DNA from: Chloroflexota bacterium
GTDB lineage: Bacteria > Chloroflexota > Anaerolineae > Anaerolineales > UBA11579
DNA length: 5,366 nucleotides
Assembly (NCBI GenBank): GCA_003486225.1
Contig: DNGN01000259.1
Span: 1-5,366 of the forward strand
Direction of reading: 5' to 3'
Notes under the pieces: model-generated
Databases searched by the model: none
Told to the model about the DNA's origin: nothing
Seen by the model: the letters and a program-made list of their open reading frames with translations, nothing else
Translations under genes and position numbers: made by a program
Part shown: positions 1-5,366 of the stretch, one piece after another
How the letters are laid out: each line of letters starts with the position of its first letter
How positions within the stretch are numbered: position 1 is the first letter of the stretch

Positions 1-42
1 GCGGGTGGGGTCGTGCTGACCTTAATGACCGGACTGCTGTAA
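1..42 (+). CDS. C-terminal tail of a plus-strand protein, probably membrane-embedded (partial)
   Basis: The first 13 codons in frame 1 are open and end at a TAA at 40-42. The encoded tail, AGGVVLTLMTGLL, is uniformly hydrophobic and small-residue rich, as at the end of a transmembrane helix. The reading is supported by an intrinsic terminator that begins about 25 bases after the stop on the same strand, which implies a plus-strand transcript ending here. Frame 2 stops at 17-19, and frame 3 runs on through the terminator hairpin, so both are less likely. The family cannot be named from 13 residues. The gene would be convergent with the coxGDE-like operon. Confidence 0.45.
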   Translation, partial: AGGVVLTLMTGLL

Positions 43-67
43 AGCCGATCCTGATTGGACAAATTTC

Positions 68-93
68 AAGGCTGGAGATCTCCAGCCTTTTTT
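68..93 (+). terminator. Intrinsic (rho-independent) terminator, convergent intergenic region
   Basis: Bases 68-89 form a perfect 22-base palindrome (core GGCTGGAGATCTCCAGCC at 70-87), and a run of six T lies at 88-93 on the plus strand. Allowing a four-base loop, the stem is about 9 bp and GC-rich. This is a textbook terminator for the plus-strand gene ending at 42. Read from the minus strand, the same hairpin is followed only by TTGAAATTTG, a broken U tract. It could therefore also stop the coxE-like transcript ending at 123, but less efficiently. It is the only terminator candidate after that operon in the window. Confidence 0.85.
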
Positions 94-122
94 CATGCCT
101 TAGCTCGGGGAAGCTACCCGGT

Positions 123-1340
123 TTACCCCTTTTCCAGCGCGGGCAGGGTATGTTTTGAGGGTGCGGGTTTAACTCCTGCAGCAAGAATGGCGGCCAAGTC
201 TTCCAGGCTGGCCAGGTTGTGCACCGGCAGGAACCTGTCGATGTGCGGCAGGGCGGCCCGCATACCGCGCGTAAGGGGTTCATAATCCGGGGAGCCCAAA
301 AGCGGGTTGAGCCAGATCAATTGGTGGGCACAGCGGTGCAGGTAAGCGATCTCGCGCTGCAGGTCGGCCGGGTTTCCCCGATCCCAGCCATCACTGATGA
401 GCAGGACGACAGCATTTTGGGCATTCAGCCGCCAAGCCCAATCAACATTAAACGTGCGCAGAGCCGCACCAATCCGGGTCCCGCCCGACCAGGTTTGCAC
501 GCGGGAAGAGATGGCTCTCATCGCATGCTCAAACCTGGGGGCGGAGATGAACGGGGTAATCCGGGTGAGCCGCGTGCTGAATATAAAGCTCTCGACCGGG
601 TGGGCAGCTTTAGCGGTCAGCGAGTAGATAAAATGCATCAGGATTTTGCTGTAAGCCTGCATGGAGCCACTGACATCTGCCAGGACAATCAGCGGGCGGG
701 GTTTGAACCGCGGCGTTTTCCTGCGCAGGATGAAAATCTCGCTGCCGAACTGCAGGTTATAGCGTAAAGTCTGGCGGAAATTATATTGGCTGCCAGCGCC
801 AGATCTGAAGCGGCGCGTCTTTCTTTCAGCTGGGGTCCAGTCGAAAGTCTCAATAAGACGATAGACGGCCCGAATTTCCTCGGGCGTAAGGGTAGCAAAA
901 TCTTTCTGGCGCAGCAGTTCCGCCTGGCTGTAGGTCGTTTGAAGGGCAACCGCTGTGGATGGAGACGAGGTTCGATCGTCTTGCACACCTGTCGAGTTGC
1001 TGGATGTGACATCCGGCTTTGGGTGTGCTTCAAGACTTGGGCGGTGTGGGGCCCTGACCGGTGGCAGGGACATGCTCAGCCAGCGGTTCTGCCAGTCCCG
1101 CCAAAATTCCTGAAAGGCTTTGTCAAAGATGGCGTAGTCCTGCCGGTCGCTAACCAGCAAGCAGCGCAGGGTGTGGTAGACATCCAGCTTAAGGGTGATA
1201 TCAATATGCTGCAGCGCTAAAAGCACATCCCCCATACGATACGGCGGCACGTCCAATCCAGCAGACCGCAGCACCCGCCCAAACAGCAGCAGATTATGCA
1301 GCAGGGTATTTTGCTGGAGAGACCTGCTCGCCTGAGACAT
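123..1340 (-). CDS. coxE: CoxE-like VWA domain protein (MoxR partner)
   Basis: Product of 405 residues in the VWA CoxE family (von Willebrand factor A fold), a cytoplasmic partner of MoxR ATPases. In carbon monoxide dehydrogenase clusters, CoxE works with CoxD in maturing the molybdenum/copper site. An N-terminal helical region (about 1-90) is followed by a Ser/Thr/Pro-rich, probably disordered linker (about 91-135). A conserved block with KDFATLTPEEI (146-156) precedes the VWA domain (about 215-390). The metal-ion-dependent adhesion site is complete: D222-x-S224-x-S226 in DVSGSM, T288 in SGGTRIG and D317 in SDGWDRG. Family blocks LIWLNPLLG (341-349) and GMRAALPHID (359-368) are also present. 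An upstream ATG at 1382 would add 14 basic residues and overlap coxD. I prefer the ATG at 1340, one base after the coxD stop (TAATATG), with a GGA at 1346-1348 as a weak ribosome binding site. Subfamily assignment is strong; the client enzyme is unknown. Confidence 0.92.
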   Translation of the reverse strand: MSQASRSLQQNTLLHNLLLFGRVLRSAGLDVPPYRMGDVLLALQHIDITLKLDVYHTLRCLLVSDRQDYAIFDKAFQEFWRDWQNRWLSMSLPPVRAPHRPSLEAHPKPDVTSSNSTGVQDDRTSSPSTAVALQTTYSQAELLRQKDFATLTPEEIRAVYRLIETFDWTPAERKTRRFRSGAGSQYNFRQTLRYNLQFGSEIFILRRKTPRFKPRPLIVLADVSGSMQAYSKILMHFIYSLTAKAAHPVESFIFSTRLTRITPFISAPRFEHAMRAISSRVQTWSGGTRIGAALRTFNVDWAWRLNAQNAVVLLISDGWDRGNPADLQREIAYLHRCAHQLIWLNPLLGSPDYEPLTRGMRAALPHIDRFLPVHNLASLEDLAAILAAGVKPAPSKHTLPALEKG

Positions 1341-1341
1341 A

Positions 1342-2220
1342 TTATTCCATCTGGGCCAAAATCTGCGAGACCTTCTCCCCACGCATTGATTCGATATCCT
1401 CGCGATACTTCAACAGCACGCCGATGGTCGACTCCACCGTCTCCAGGCTGAGGGCCTGCTGATTGAGCGAAAGCAAAGCGGCCGCCCAATCCAGCGTCTC
1501 GGCTACGCCAGGGGTTTTATACAGGTCTGCCTGGCGGATCTGCTGCACAAAGCCGGTGATCTGCGCAGCCAGTTGGCTCTCGATCTGCGGATACCTGGTC
1601 GTCAGGATATTCAGCTCTTTCTCAAAGGTTGGATAATCAATCCAATGATAGATACAGCGTCGCTTCAAGGCCGGATGGATCTCGCGCGTGCGGTTGGAGG
1701 TAATGACCACAATGGGAATATGCTCAGCTTGGATGGTCCCAATCTCAGGGATAGTGATCTGGAATTCAGATAGGATTTCAAGCAGAAAAGCTTCAAATTC
1801 CACATCGCTGCGGTCTATTTCATCAATCAGCAAAACGGGCTGTTCCGGGCTGCGCAAGGAACGGAGCAGCGGCCGTTCGATCAGGAAAGTCTGGCTGAAC
1901 AGATCAGCTTCAGTAAGCTTGGTGCGATCATGCTCGTGCAGGCGGATAGAGAGCAGCTGGCGGGTGTAGTTCCATTCATACACCGCATGGTGGATGTCCA
2001 GGCCTTCGTAACACTGCAAGCGGATCAGCTCGGCCTGCTGCACGGCTGCGACCACTTTCCCCACCTCGGTTTTGCCCACGCCCGCCTCACCTTCCAACAA
2101 TAAGGGACGCTGCATTTTCAGCGCCAGGTAAATGGACGTGGCCAGACTGCGGTCTGCAATATACTGGTGGTTTCGAAGCGCGGCTTGCAGCTGGTCAATG
2201 GAAGAGAAATCTGCCGTCAT
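1342..2220 (-). CDS. coxD: CoxD-like MoxR family AAA+ ATPase
   Basis: Product of 292 residues (numbered from the ATG at 2220), the usual size for MoxR AAA+ ATPases. These act as oligomeric chaperones that drive remodelling or metal-cofactor insertion together with a VWA partner, here the next gene. Visible motifs: Walker A GEAGVGKT (44-51), Walker B VLLIDEID (129-136), sensor 1 asparagine N176 in ITSNRTRE, and arginine-finger candidates R187/R188 in KRRCIYHW. The blocks LIRLQCYEGLD (66-76), YEWNYTRQLL (81-90) and TPGVAETLDWA (236-246) are characteristic of the CoxD subgroup rather than MoxR in general. An in-frame TTG at 2223 sits directly before the ATG, so a 293-residue product is possible. 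No good Shine-Dalgarno sequence precedes either codon. The coxG stop lies 7 bases upstream, so translation is probably coupled. The stop at 1342-1344 almost abuts the coxE start. Confidence 0.93.
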   Translation of the reverse strand: MTADFSSIDQLQAALRNHQYIADRSLATSIYLALKMQRPLLLEGEAGVGKTEVGKVVAAVQQAELIRLQCYEGLDIHHAVYEWNYTRQLLSIRLHEHDRTKLTEADLFSQTFLIERPLLRSLRSPEQPVLLIDEIDRSDVEFEAFLLEILSEFQITIPEIGTIQAEHIPIVVITSNRTREIHPALKRRCIYHWIDYPTFEKELNILTTRYPQIESQLAAQITGFVQQIRQADLYKTPGVAETLDWAAALLSLNQQALSLETVESTIGVLLKYREDIESMRGEKVSQILAQME

Positions 2221-2227
2221 CAACTGT

Positions 2228-2671
2228 TTATTTTTCGATGGTTTTCTTTACGTTGTTGAAGAACTCAGCCGCAAGTTTTTTCGTCACACTGCCCATCATG
2301 CGGTTAGCCAAGGCAGCAATGGTGCCCATAACGGTCACATCTGCTGCCCAGGTAAAGGCCGTGACGCCCGGGCTTTGCTCTGCGAAGTTCATTTCAACCA
2401 CCACATCAGCTGCACTGCCGGGGGCCGTACCATGAGCAATCAGCTTGCCGAAGCTGGGTTCCTGCAGTTCTGCAAATTCAATATCAGCTGTAAATTTAAC
2501 TTTGATATTGCCAAAACCGACCGCGGCTACAGCTTTATATTTTTTATCTTTTTCAACCTCTTCAACCGATTCAACACCGGGTGCACAGCGGGCTACCTCA
2601 TCGGCATTGGTCATAAAATCCCAGACAGTTTGGATTGGGGCATTGATCGTGACTGTGTCAGTAAGTCTCAT
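2228..2671 (-). CDS. coxG: CoxG-like SRPBCC superfamily protein
   Basis: Product of 147 residues in the CoxG / carbon monoxide dehydrogenase subunit G family, which has a helix-grip (SRPBCC, START-like) fold with a hydrophobic cavity. Evidence includes the N-terminal VTINAPIQTVWDFMTNADEV (7-26), the CAPGVESVEEV block (29-39), GTAPGSAADVVVEM (81-94), and a long C-terminal amphipathic helix containing GTIAALANRMMGSVTKKLA (116-134) and AEFFNN (135-140). In Oligotropha, CoxG is reported to help recruit CO dehydrogenase to the membrane. This copy ends straight after the conserved domain and has no C-terminal hydrophobic extension, so direct membrane anchoring is not evident. The start is well fixed by GGAGAG four bases before the ATG. 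It is the first gene of the apparent G-D-E operon. The family is clear; the exact role here is inferred. Confidence 0.9.
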   Translation of the reverse strand: MRLTDTVTINAPIQTVWDFMTNADEVARCAPGVESVEEVEKDKKYKAVAAVGFGNIKVKFTADIEFAELQEPSFGKLIAHGTAPGSAADVVVEMNFAEQSPGVTAFTWAADVTVMGTIAALANRMMGSVTKKLAAEFFNNVKKTIEK

Positions 2672-2675
2672 GATT

Positions 2676-2681
2676 CTCTCC
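2676..2681 (-). promoter_or_regulatory. Strong Shine-Dalgarno site of the coxG-like gene
   Basis: Read on the minus strand, GGAGAG lies four bases before the ATG at 2671, with the GGAG core six bases away. It is by far the best ribosome binding site among the genes of this window. The downstream coxD and coxE starts have little or none, in keeping with ribosomes loading here and passing on by coupling. Confidence 0.8.
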
Positions 2682-2722
2682 GAGTTTTCTAGATTTAAGA
2701 AGGATCTATTTCCCTCGTAGAT

Positions 2723-2750
2723 AGTATATCATCTCTCATATGGATACAAA
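2723..2750 (-). promoter_or_regulatory. Candidate sigma-70-type promoter for the coxG-D-E operon
   Basis: On the minus strand, TATACT (2728-2723) is a good -10 hexamer. With a 16-base spacer, TTTGTA (2750-2745) is a poor -35 match. The implied start of transcription is near 2716, leaving a leader of about 45 bases that includes the Shine-Dalgarno site. The -10 lies within an imperfect 16-base palindrome (2719-2734, AGAT at one end and ATCT at the other), which might be an operator. The region is more AT-rich than the flanking genes. The call rests on consensus by eye only. Confidence 0.4.
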
Positions 2751-2790
2751 TTTAAAGAATCCTGTGGGAGAAAGCCACCCTAAAAAATCC

Positions 2791-2809
2791 ACAGTCATTT
2801 GGACAGTCA
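2791..2809. repeat. Short direct repeat ACAGTCA, 12-base period
   Basis: ACAGTCA occurs at 2791-2797 and again at 2803-2809, a start-to-start distance of 12 bases, upstream of the candidate coxG promoter. Two heptamers about one helical turn apart could be an activator site, but such short repeats also arise by chance. No regulator gene is present in the window. Confidence 0.3.
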
Positions 2810-2822
2810 GGCGAACGTGGAA

Positions 2823-3923
2823 TTAGTTTGCGGTGCGATTCACCGCAGCCCCCTGGTAGAAGACCGCCAGGTCGTGCCCTGGATCTAAACGCGCCTCGAC
2901 AGGGGTACCGGGAGCGATCATGTCCGTATGATTTTTAAAAGCCTGGACCATACGCCCCGAGGGCAGCCGGAGGCTGTAAATATTCATTGCCCCCTGGAAA
3001 AGGCGCTCCGCCACCTGGCTGTTTGCCGCCTGTCCTAACTCAAAACGAAGGTCGTCGTAGCGCAAGGCGATTTCAACCTGCGTACCAATGGGCAAGTCCA
3101 CCTTTTGCGAGAGCAGCCCGATCTCTGTTTGAATGCCTTCGGCCTGGATAACACCCGGTAAAAAGTCAGTGCTGCCCATAAATTCTGCCACAAAGCGGGT
3201 AGCTGGCTGGTGGAAGATTTCCTCCGGGCGGCCGATCTGCTCTAACCGGCCGCGGTTTAGCAGCGCAATACGGTCCCCCAGGTACAGGGCTTCTTCCTGG
3301 TCGTGGGTGACGAAGATGGCTGTGGCGTTAATGCTTTTGAGGATCTCGCGCACCTCTACCCGCATCTGGGCGCGCAGGTCGGCATCCAGGTTGCTGAACG
3401 GCTCATCCAGCAGCAGCAGGAAAGGCTGTGGAGCCAGGGCACGGGCAAGCGCAATTCGCTGGCGCTGCCCTCCAGAGAGCTCATGGGGGAAGCGCTTGGC
3501 AAATTGTTCCAATCCAACCAACTGAAGCATCGCCATCACAATCTCATCGCTTTCGGCTTTGGGCTTGGTGTGCAGGCCAAAACCCACATTTTGTTCGATG
3601 CTGAGATGGGGAAACAAGGCGTAATCCTGAAACACCATCCCAACCCCGCGTTTTTCAGGCGGCAGAAAGACCCCATCACCAGCAATCATCTGGTCATTTA
3701 TGGATATCGTACCGCTGTCCGGTCTCTCGAAACCGGCAATCAGGCGCAGGGTGGTGGTTTTCCCGCAGCCTGAAGGGCCCAGTAATGCCAGGATTTCACC
3801 GCTTTGCACCTCCAAATCCAGTTGGTGCACCACACTCTGATGTGCATCGAATGATTTTGAAAGAAGAGAAGTTTTTACTGCAATTTTTGTCATCGTCTCG
3901 TTCGATTTGCTTTTAGCAAACAT
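2823..3923 (-). CDS. ABC transporter ATPase, ferric-iron/spermidine-type importer (FbpC-like)
   Basis: Product of 366 residues that powers the neighbouring permease by ATP hydrolysis at the inner face of the membrane. Motifs in order: Walker A GPSGCGKTT (49-57), Q-loop Q99 in VFQDYALFPHLS, signature LSGGQRQR (149-156), Walker B LLLLDEP (169-175, catalytic E174), D-loop SNLD (177-180) and switch histidine H207 in VTHDQEEA. The tail (about 250-355) is a TOBE-type regulatory domain, as in the CUT1/FbpC/PotA group, and the total length is normal for that group. The start at 3923 lies 3 bases after the permease stop but has a poor Shine-Dalgarno sequence. An ATG at 3893, with GAG just before it, would remove ten residues and begin right at the first strand of the domain. 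Either start is possible. Substrate cannot be told from the ATPase; iron is suggested by the permease type. Confidence 0.9.
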   Translation of the reverse strand: MFAKSKSNETMTKIAVKTSLLSKSFDAHQSVVHQLDLEVQSGEILALLGPSGCGKTTTLRLIAGFERPDSGTISINDQMIAGDGVFLPPEKRGVGMVFQDYALFPHLSIEQNVGFGLHTKPKAESDEIVMAMLQLVGLEQFAKRFPHELSGGQRQRIALARALAPQPFLLLLDEPFSNLDADLRAQMRVEVREILKSINATAIFVTHDQEEALYLGDRIALLNRGRLEQIGRPEEIFHQPATRFVAEFMGSTDFLPGVIQAEGIQTEIGLLSQKVDLPIGTQVEIALRYDDLRFELGQAANSQVAERLFQGAMNIYSLRLPSGRMVQAFKNHTDMIAPGTPVEARLDPGHDLAVFYQGAAVNRTAN

Positions 3924-3926
3924 ATC

Positions 3927-5366
3927 TTAATGGTTAAATTTTTCATCCAGGATCATGAATCCCATCGGGACGGAAGACACCAGGATGATCAGCAGGGCAG
4001 GCGCCGCCGCCTGAGCGAAGAAAGCCTCGGAGACAGCCCCCCAAACACCTGTCGAAAGGGTTTTGAATCCAATCGGCGCTAAAATCAGGGTGGCTGGCAG
4101 CTCTTTCATGGTGGTGAGAAAAACCAAGGCCATGCTGGCGCTAATTCCCGGCCGCACCAGCGGCAGGGTGATCTTACGGAACACAGACAGGGGACTGTGC
4201 CCCAGGCTGCGCCCAGACTCTTCAATACTTGGGTGCACCTGCAGCAGAGAAGCATGCAAGGTGCCGACCGCCTCGGGAGAGAAAAGGATCAGGTAAGCCA
4301 GAATCAGCATTGGCAGGGTCTGGTAGAAAGGCTGGGCATAGTTGGCTCCAAAGAACACCAATGCCAGCGCAATCACGATGCCCGGCAGGGCAAATGCGAT
4401 GTATGAAATGCTGCGAATGGCTTTGCTCATCCGGCCGGGATAGCGCACACTGGTGATCGCCACCGGCAGGGCGGCCAGCAGCGTGCACACAGCCGCCAGA
4501 CCGGCTGCGAAAATTGAATTGCGCGTCGAGAGCCACAGGTCTGGGATTACTTCACCCGCCAATACGCCTCGCAACAGCCAGTAGAGCAAGTTTAAGGTCG
4601 GCATGGCCACGCCAGCCACAACCACCAGGATCACAAATAGCAGCGCCAGCCACTTCCAGCGGCCCAAGCGCACTGTTTTGGGGATACGTTTAGCACTGAT
4701 TGCATTCGTATAATACTGGGCTTTGGTCTGGGTGCGGTATTCAAAGTAGAGCAGGGTCAGGGTCAGCACCACCAATACCAGCGAGAGAACTGCCGCCGCC
4801 GAGCGGTCGAATGTAGATTTGTACTGTAGATAGATCACGCGGGTGAACGTGTTATAGCGCATCACCGAAACGGCCCCAAAGTCTCGCAGCACGTACAGCG
4901 CCACCAGCAGGCCGCCGCTGGCAATCGCCGGGCGCAAGCTGGGTAAGGTGACCCGCCAGAATGTCTGCCAAGCATTCAGCCCCATGCTGCGGGCGGCCTC
5001 CTCTTGGGACGAGTCGGCATTTTGCAAGGCTGCCCGCACTCCCAATAAAATGTACGGATAGCTGAGGATGGTGAGGATAAACAGGGCCCCAGGAAAGCCG
5101 TAAATGGCTGGCAACCGGGTAACGCCGAGAGGCTCCAGCCATTCCTGCAGCATGCCGCGCGGCCCCAGGGTGGAAACCAGCAGATATGCACCAACATAGC
5201 TTGGGATCACGATCGGCAGTGCGGTCAACGTTGCCCAGAGACGCTTAAGCGGTAAATCAGTGCGCGTCGTCAGCCAGGCTAACGGAACCGCCAGCAAGGT
5301 AGAAATCAGGGTCACGGCCCCTGCCAGCAAGACCGTCCGCAGGATGGTCAGCAAGGTACTTTCCCG
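3927..5366 (-). CDS. ABC transporter permease, ferric-iron (FbpB/SfuB) type, 5' partial
   Basis: The frame is open to the window edge, giving 479 visible codons with the N-terminus missing; the TTG at 5354 is an internal leucine rather than a convincing start. The protein is a fused two-half permease. About eleven hydrophobic segments are visible where twelve are usual, so roughly one helix lies outside. Counting from the codon at 5354, each half carries a cytoplasmic EAA loop that docks the ATPase: EEAARSMG to TLPSLRP (118-142) and EESGRSLG to TLPLVRP (378-402). Further family blocks are RDFGAVSVMRYNTFTRVIY (157-175) and KELPATLILAPIGFKTLSTG (417-436), typical of ferric-iron importers and also seen in relatives for thiamine or phosphonates. 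It pairs with the ATPase gene 3 bases downstream. The periplasmic binding protein is not in the window. Iron as substrate is an inference from the family. Confidence 0.9.
   Translation of the reverse strand, partial: RESTLLTILRTVLLAGAVTLISTLLAVPLAWLTTRTDLPLKRLWATLTALPIVIPSYVGAYLLVSTLGPRGMLQEWLEPLGVTRLPAIYGFPGALFILTILSYPYILLGVRAALQNADSSQEEAARSMGLNAWQTFWRVTLPSLRPAIASGGLLVALYVLRDFGAVSVMRYNTFTRVIYLQYKSTFDRSAAAVLSLVLVVLTLTLLYFEYRTQTKAQYYTNAISAKRIPKTVRLGRWKWLALLFVILVVVAGVAMPTLNLLYWLLRGVLAGEVIPDLWLSTRNSIFAAGLAAVCTLLAALPVAITSVRYPGRMSKAIRSISYIAFALPGIVIALALVFFGANYAQPFYQTLPMLILAYLILFSPEAVGTLHASLLQVHPSIEESGRSLGHSPLSVFRKITLPLVRPGISASMALVFLTTMKELPATLILAPIGFKTLSTGVWGAVSEAFFAQAAAPALLIILVSSVPMGFMILDEKFNH

Noticed and set aside
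219..767. Long plus-strand open frame (182 codons) opposite the coxE-like gene
   Set aside because: It lies wholly antisense to a gene with a complete MIDAS motif and strong family blocks. Its translation shows no recognisable domain and looks like a reading-frame shadow.
689..1033. Second minus-strand open frame within the coxE-like gene
   Set aside because: It is rich in Arg, Pro and Ser, overlaps the real gene in another frame and has no recognisable motif. The coxE frame there carries conserved family residues.
1341..1382. Extended coxE start at 1382
   Set aside because: It adds an Arg/Trp-rich stretch encoded inside the conserved end of coxD. The ATG at 1340 fits the stop-start junction and the homologous N-terminus better.
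2762..2794. Inverted repeat CTGTGG/CCACAG in the coxG upstream gap
   Set aside because: Six or seven base pairs around a loop of 19 or more bases, with no adjoining U tract after the second arm; likely chance, and no riboswitch fold was evident.
2782..2821. Possible minus-strand terminator after the ABC ATPase gene: GTGGA/TCCAC arms followed by six T
   Set aside because: The stem is only 5 bp with a loop of about 24 bases, too weak to call. Readthrough from the ABC genes into coxG cannot be excluded.
3303..3773. Plus-strand open frame (156 codons) opposite the ABC ATPase
   Set aside because: It is antisense to the canonical nucleotide-binding domain of an intact gene. The product is low in sense and matches no family I recognise.
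5352..5354. TTG at 5354 as the start of the permease
   Set aside because: The frame stays open to the window edge. The usual first transmembrane helix would be missing and no Shine-Dalgarno sequence precedes it, so the gene is treated as 5' partial.

Overview
The window holds a compact bacterial gene cluster read almost entirely from the minus strand, so transcription runs from high to low coordinates. Base composition is a little over half G+C by eye. Genes are tightly packed and the proteins belong to widespread families. The lineage cannot be fixed from the sequence; a Chloroflexota-like or similar environmental bacterium is only a guess.

Layout in transcription order. (1) 5366-3927: a two-domain inner-membrane permease of the ferric-iron (FbpB/SfuB) ABC importer type, cut at its 5' end by the window edge. 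(2) 3923-2823: its ATPase (FbpC type), starting 3 bases after the permease stop. The substrate-binding protein that such importers need is not in the window and may lie upstream. (3) 2822-2672: a 151-base gap, more AT-rich than its surroundings, with a plausible promoter, a strong ribosome binding site and small repeats. (4) 2671-2228: a CoxG-like SRPBCC protein. (5) 2220-1342: a CoxD-like MoxR AAA+ ATPase. (6) 1340-123: a CoxE-like von Willebrand factor A (VWA) protein. The last three are packed 7 bases and 1 base apart and look like one translationally coupled operon. (7) 122-1: a convergent intergenic stretch with a clear intrinsic terminator on the plus strand. It follows what appears to be the last 13 codons of a plus-strand membrane protein ending at base 42.

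The G-D-E trio matches the accessory genes of aerobic carbon monoxide dehydrogenase and related molybdenum hydroxylase clusters. In those, the MoxR ATPase and VWA protein act as a metal-cofactor maturation pair and CoxG is tied to membrane recruitment. No catalytic subunit genes (coxL, coxM, coxS) and no coxF (XdhC-like) are present here, and the operon ends at the convergent terminator. The trio therefore either serves an enzyme encoded elsewhere or has a different client. Its position next to an iron-type importer on the same strand makes a metal-related role an attractive but unproven idea. I saw no RNA genes, CRISPR arrays or mobile elements.
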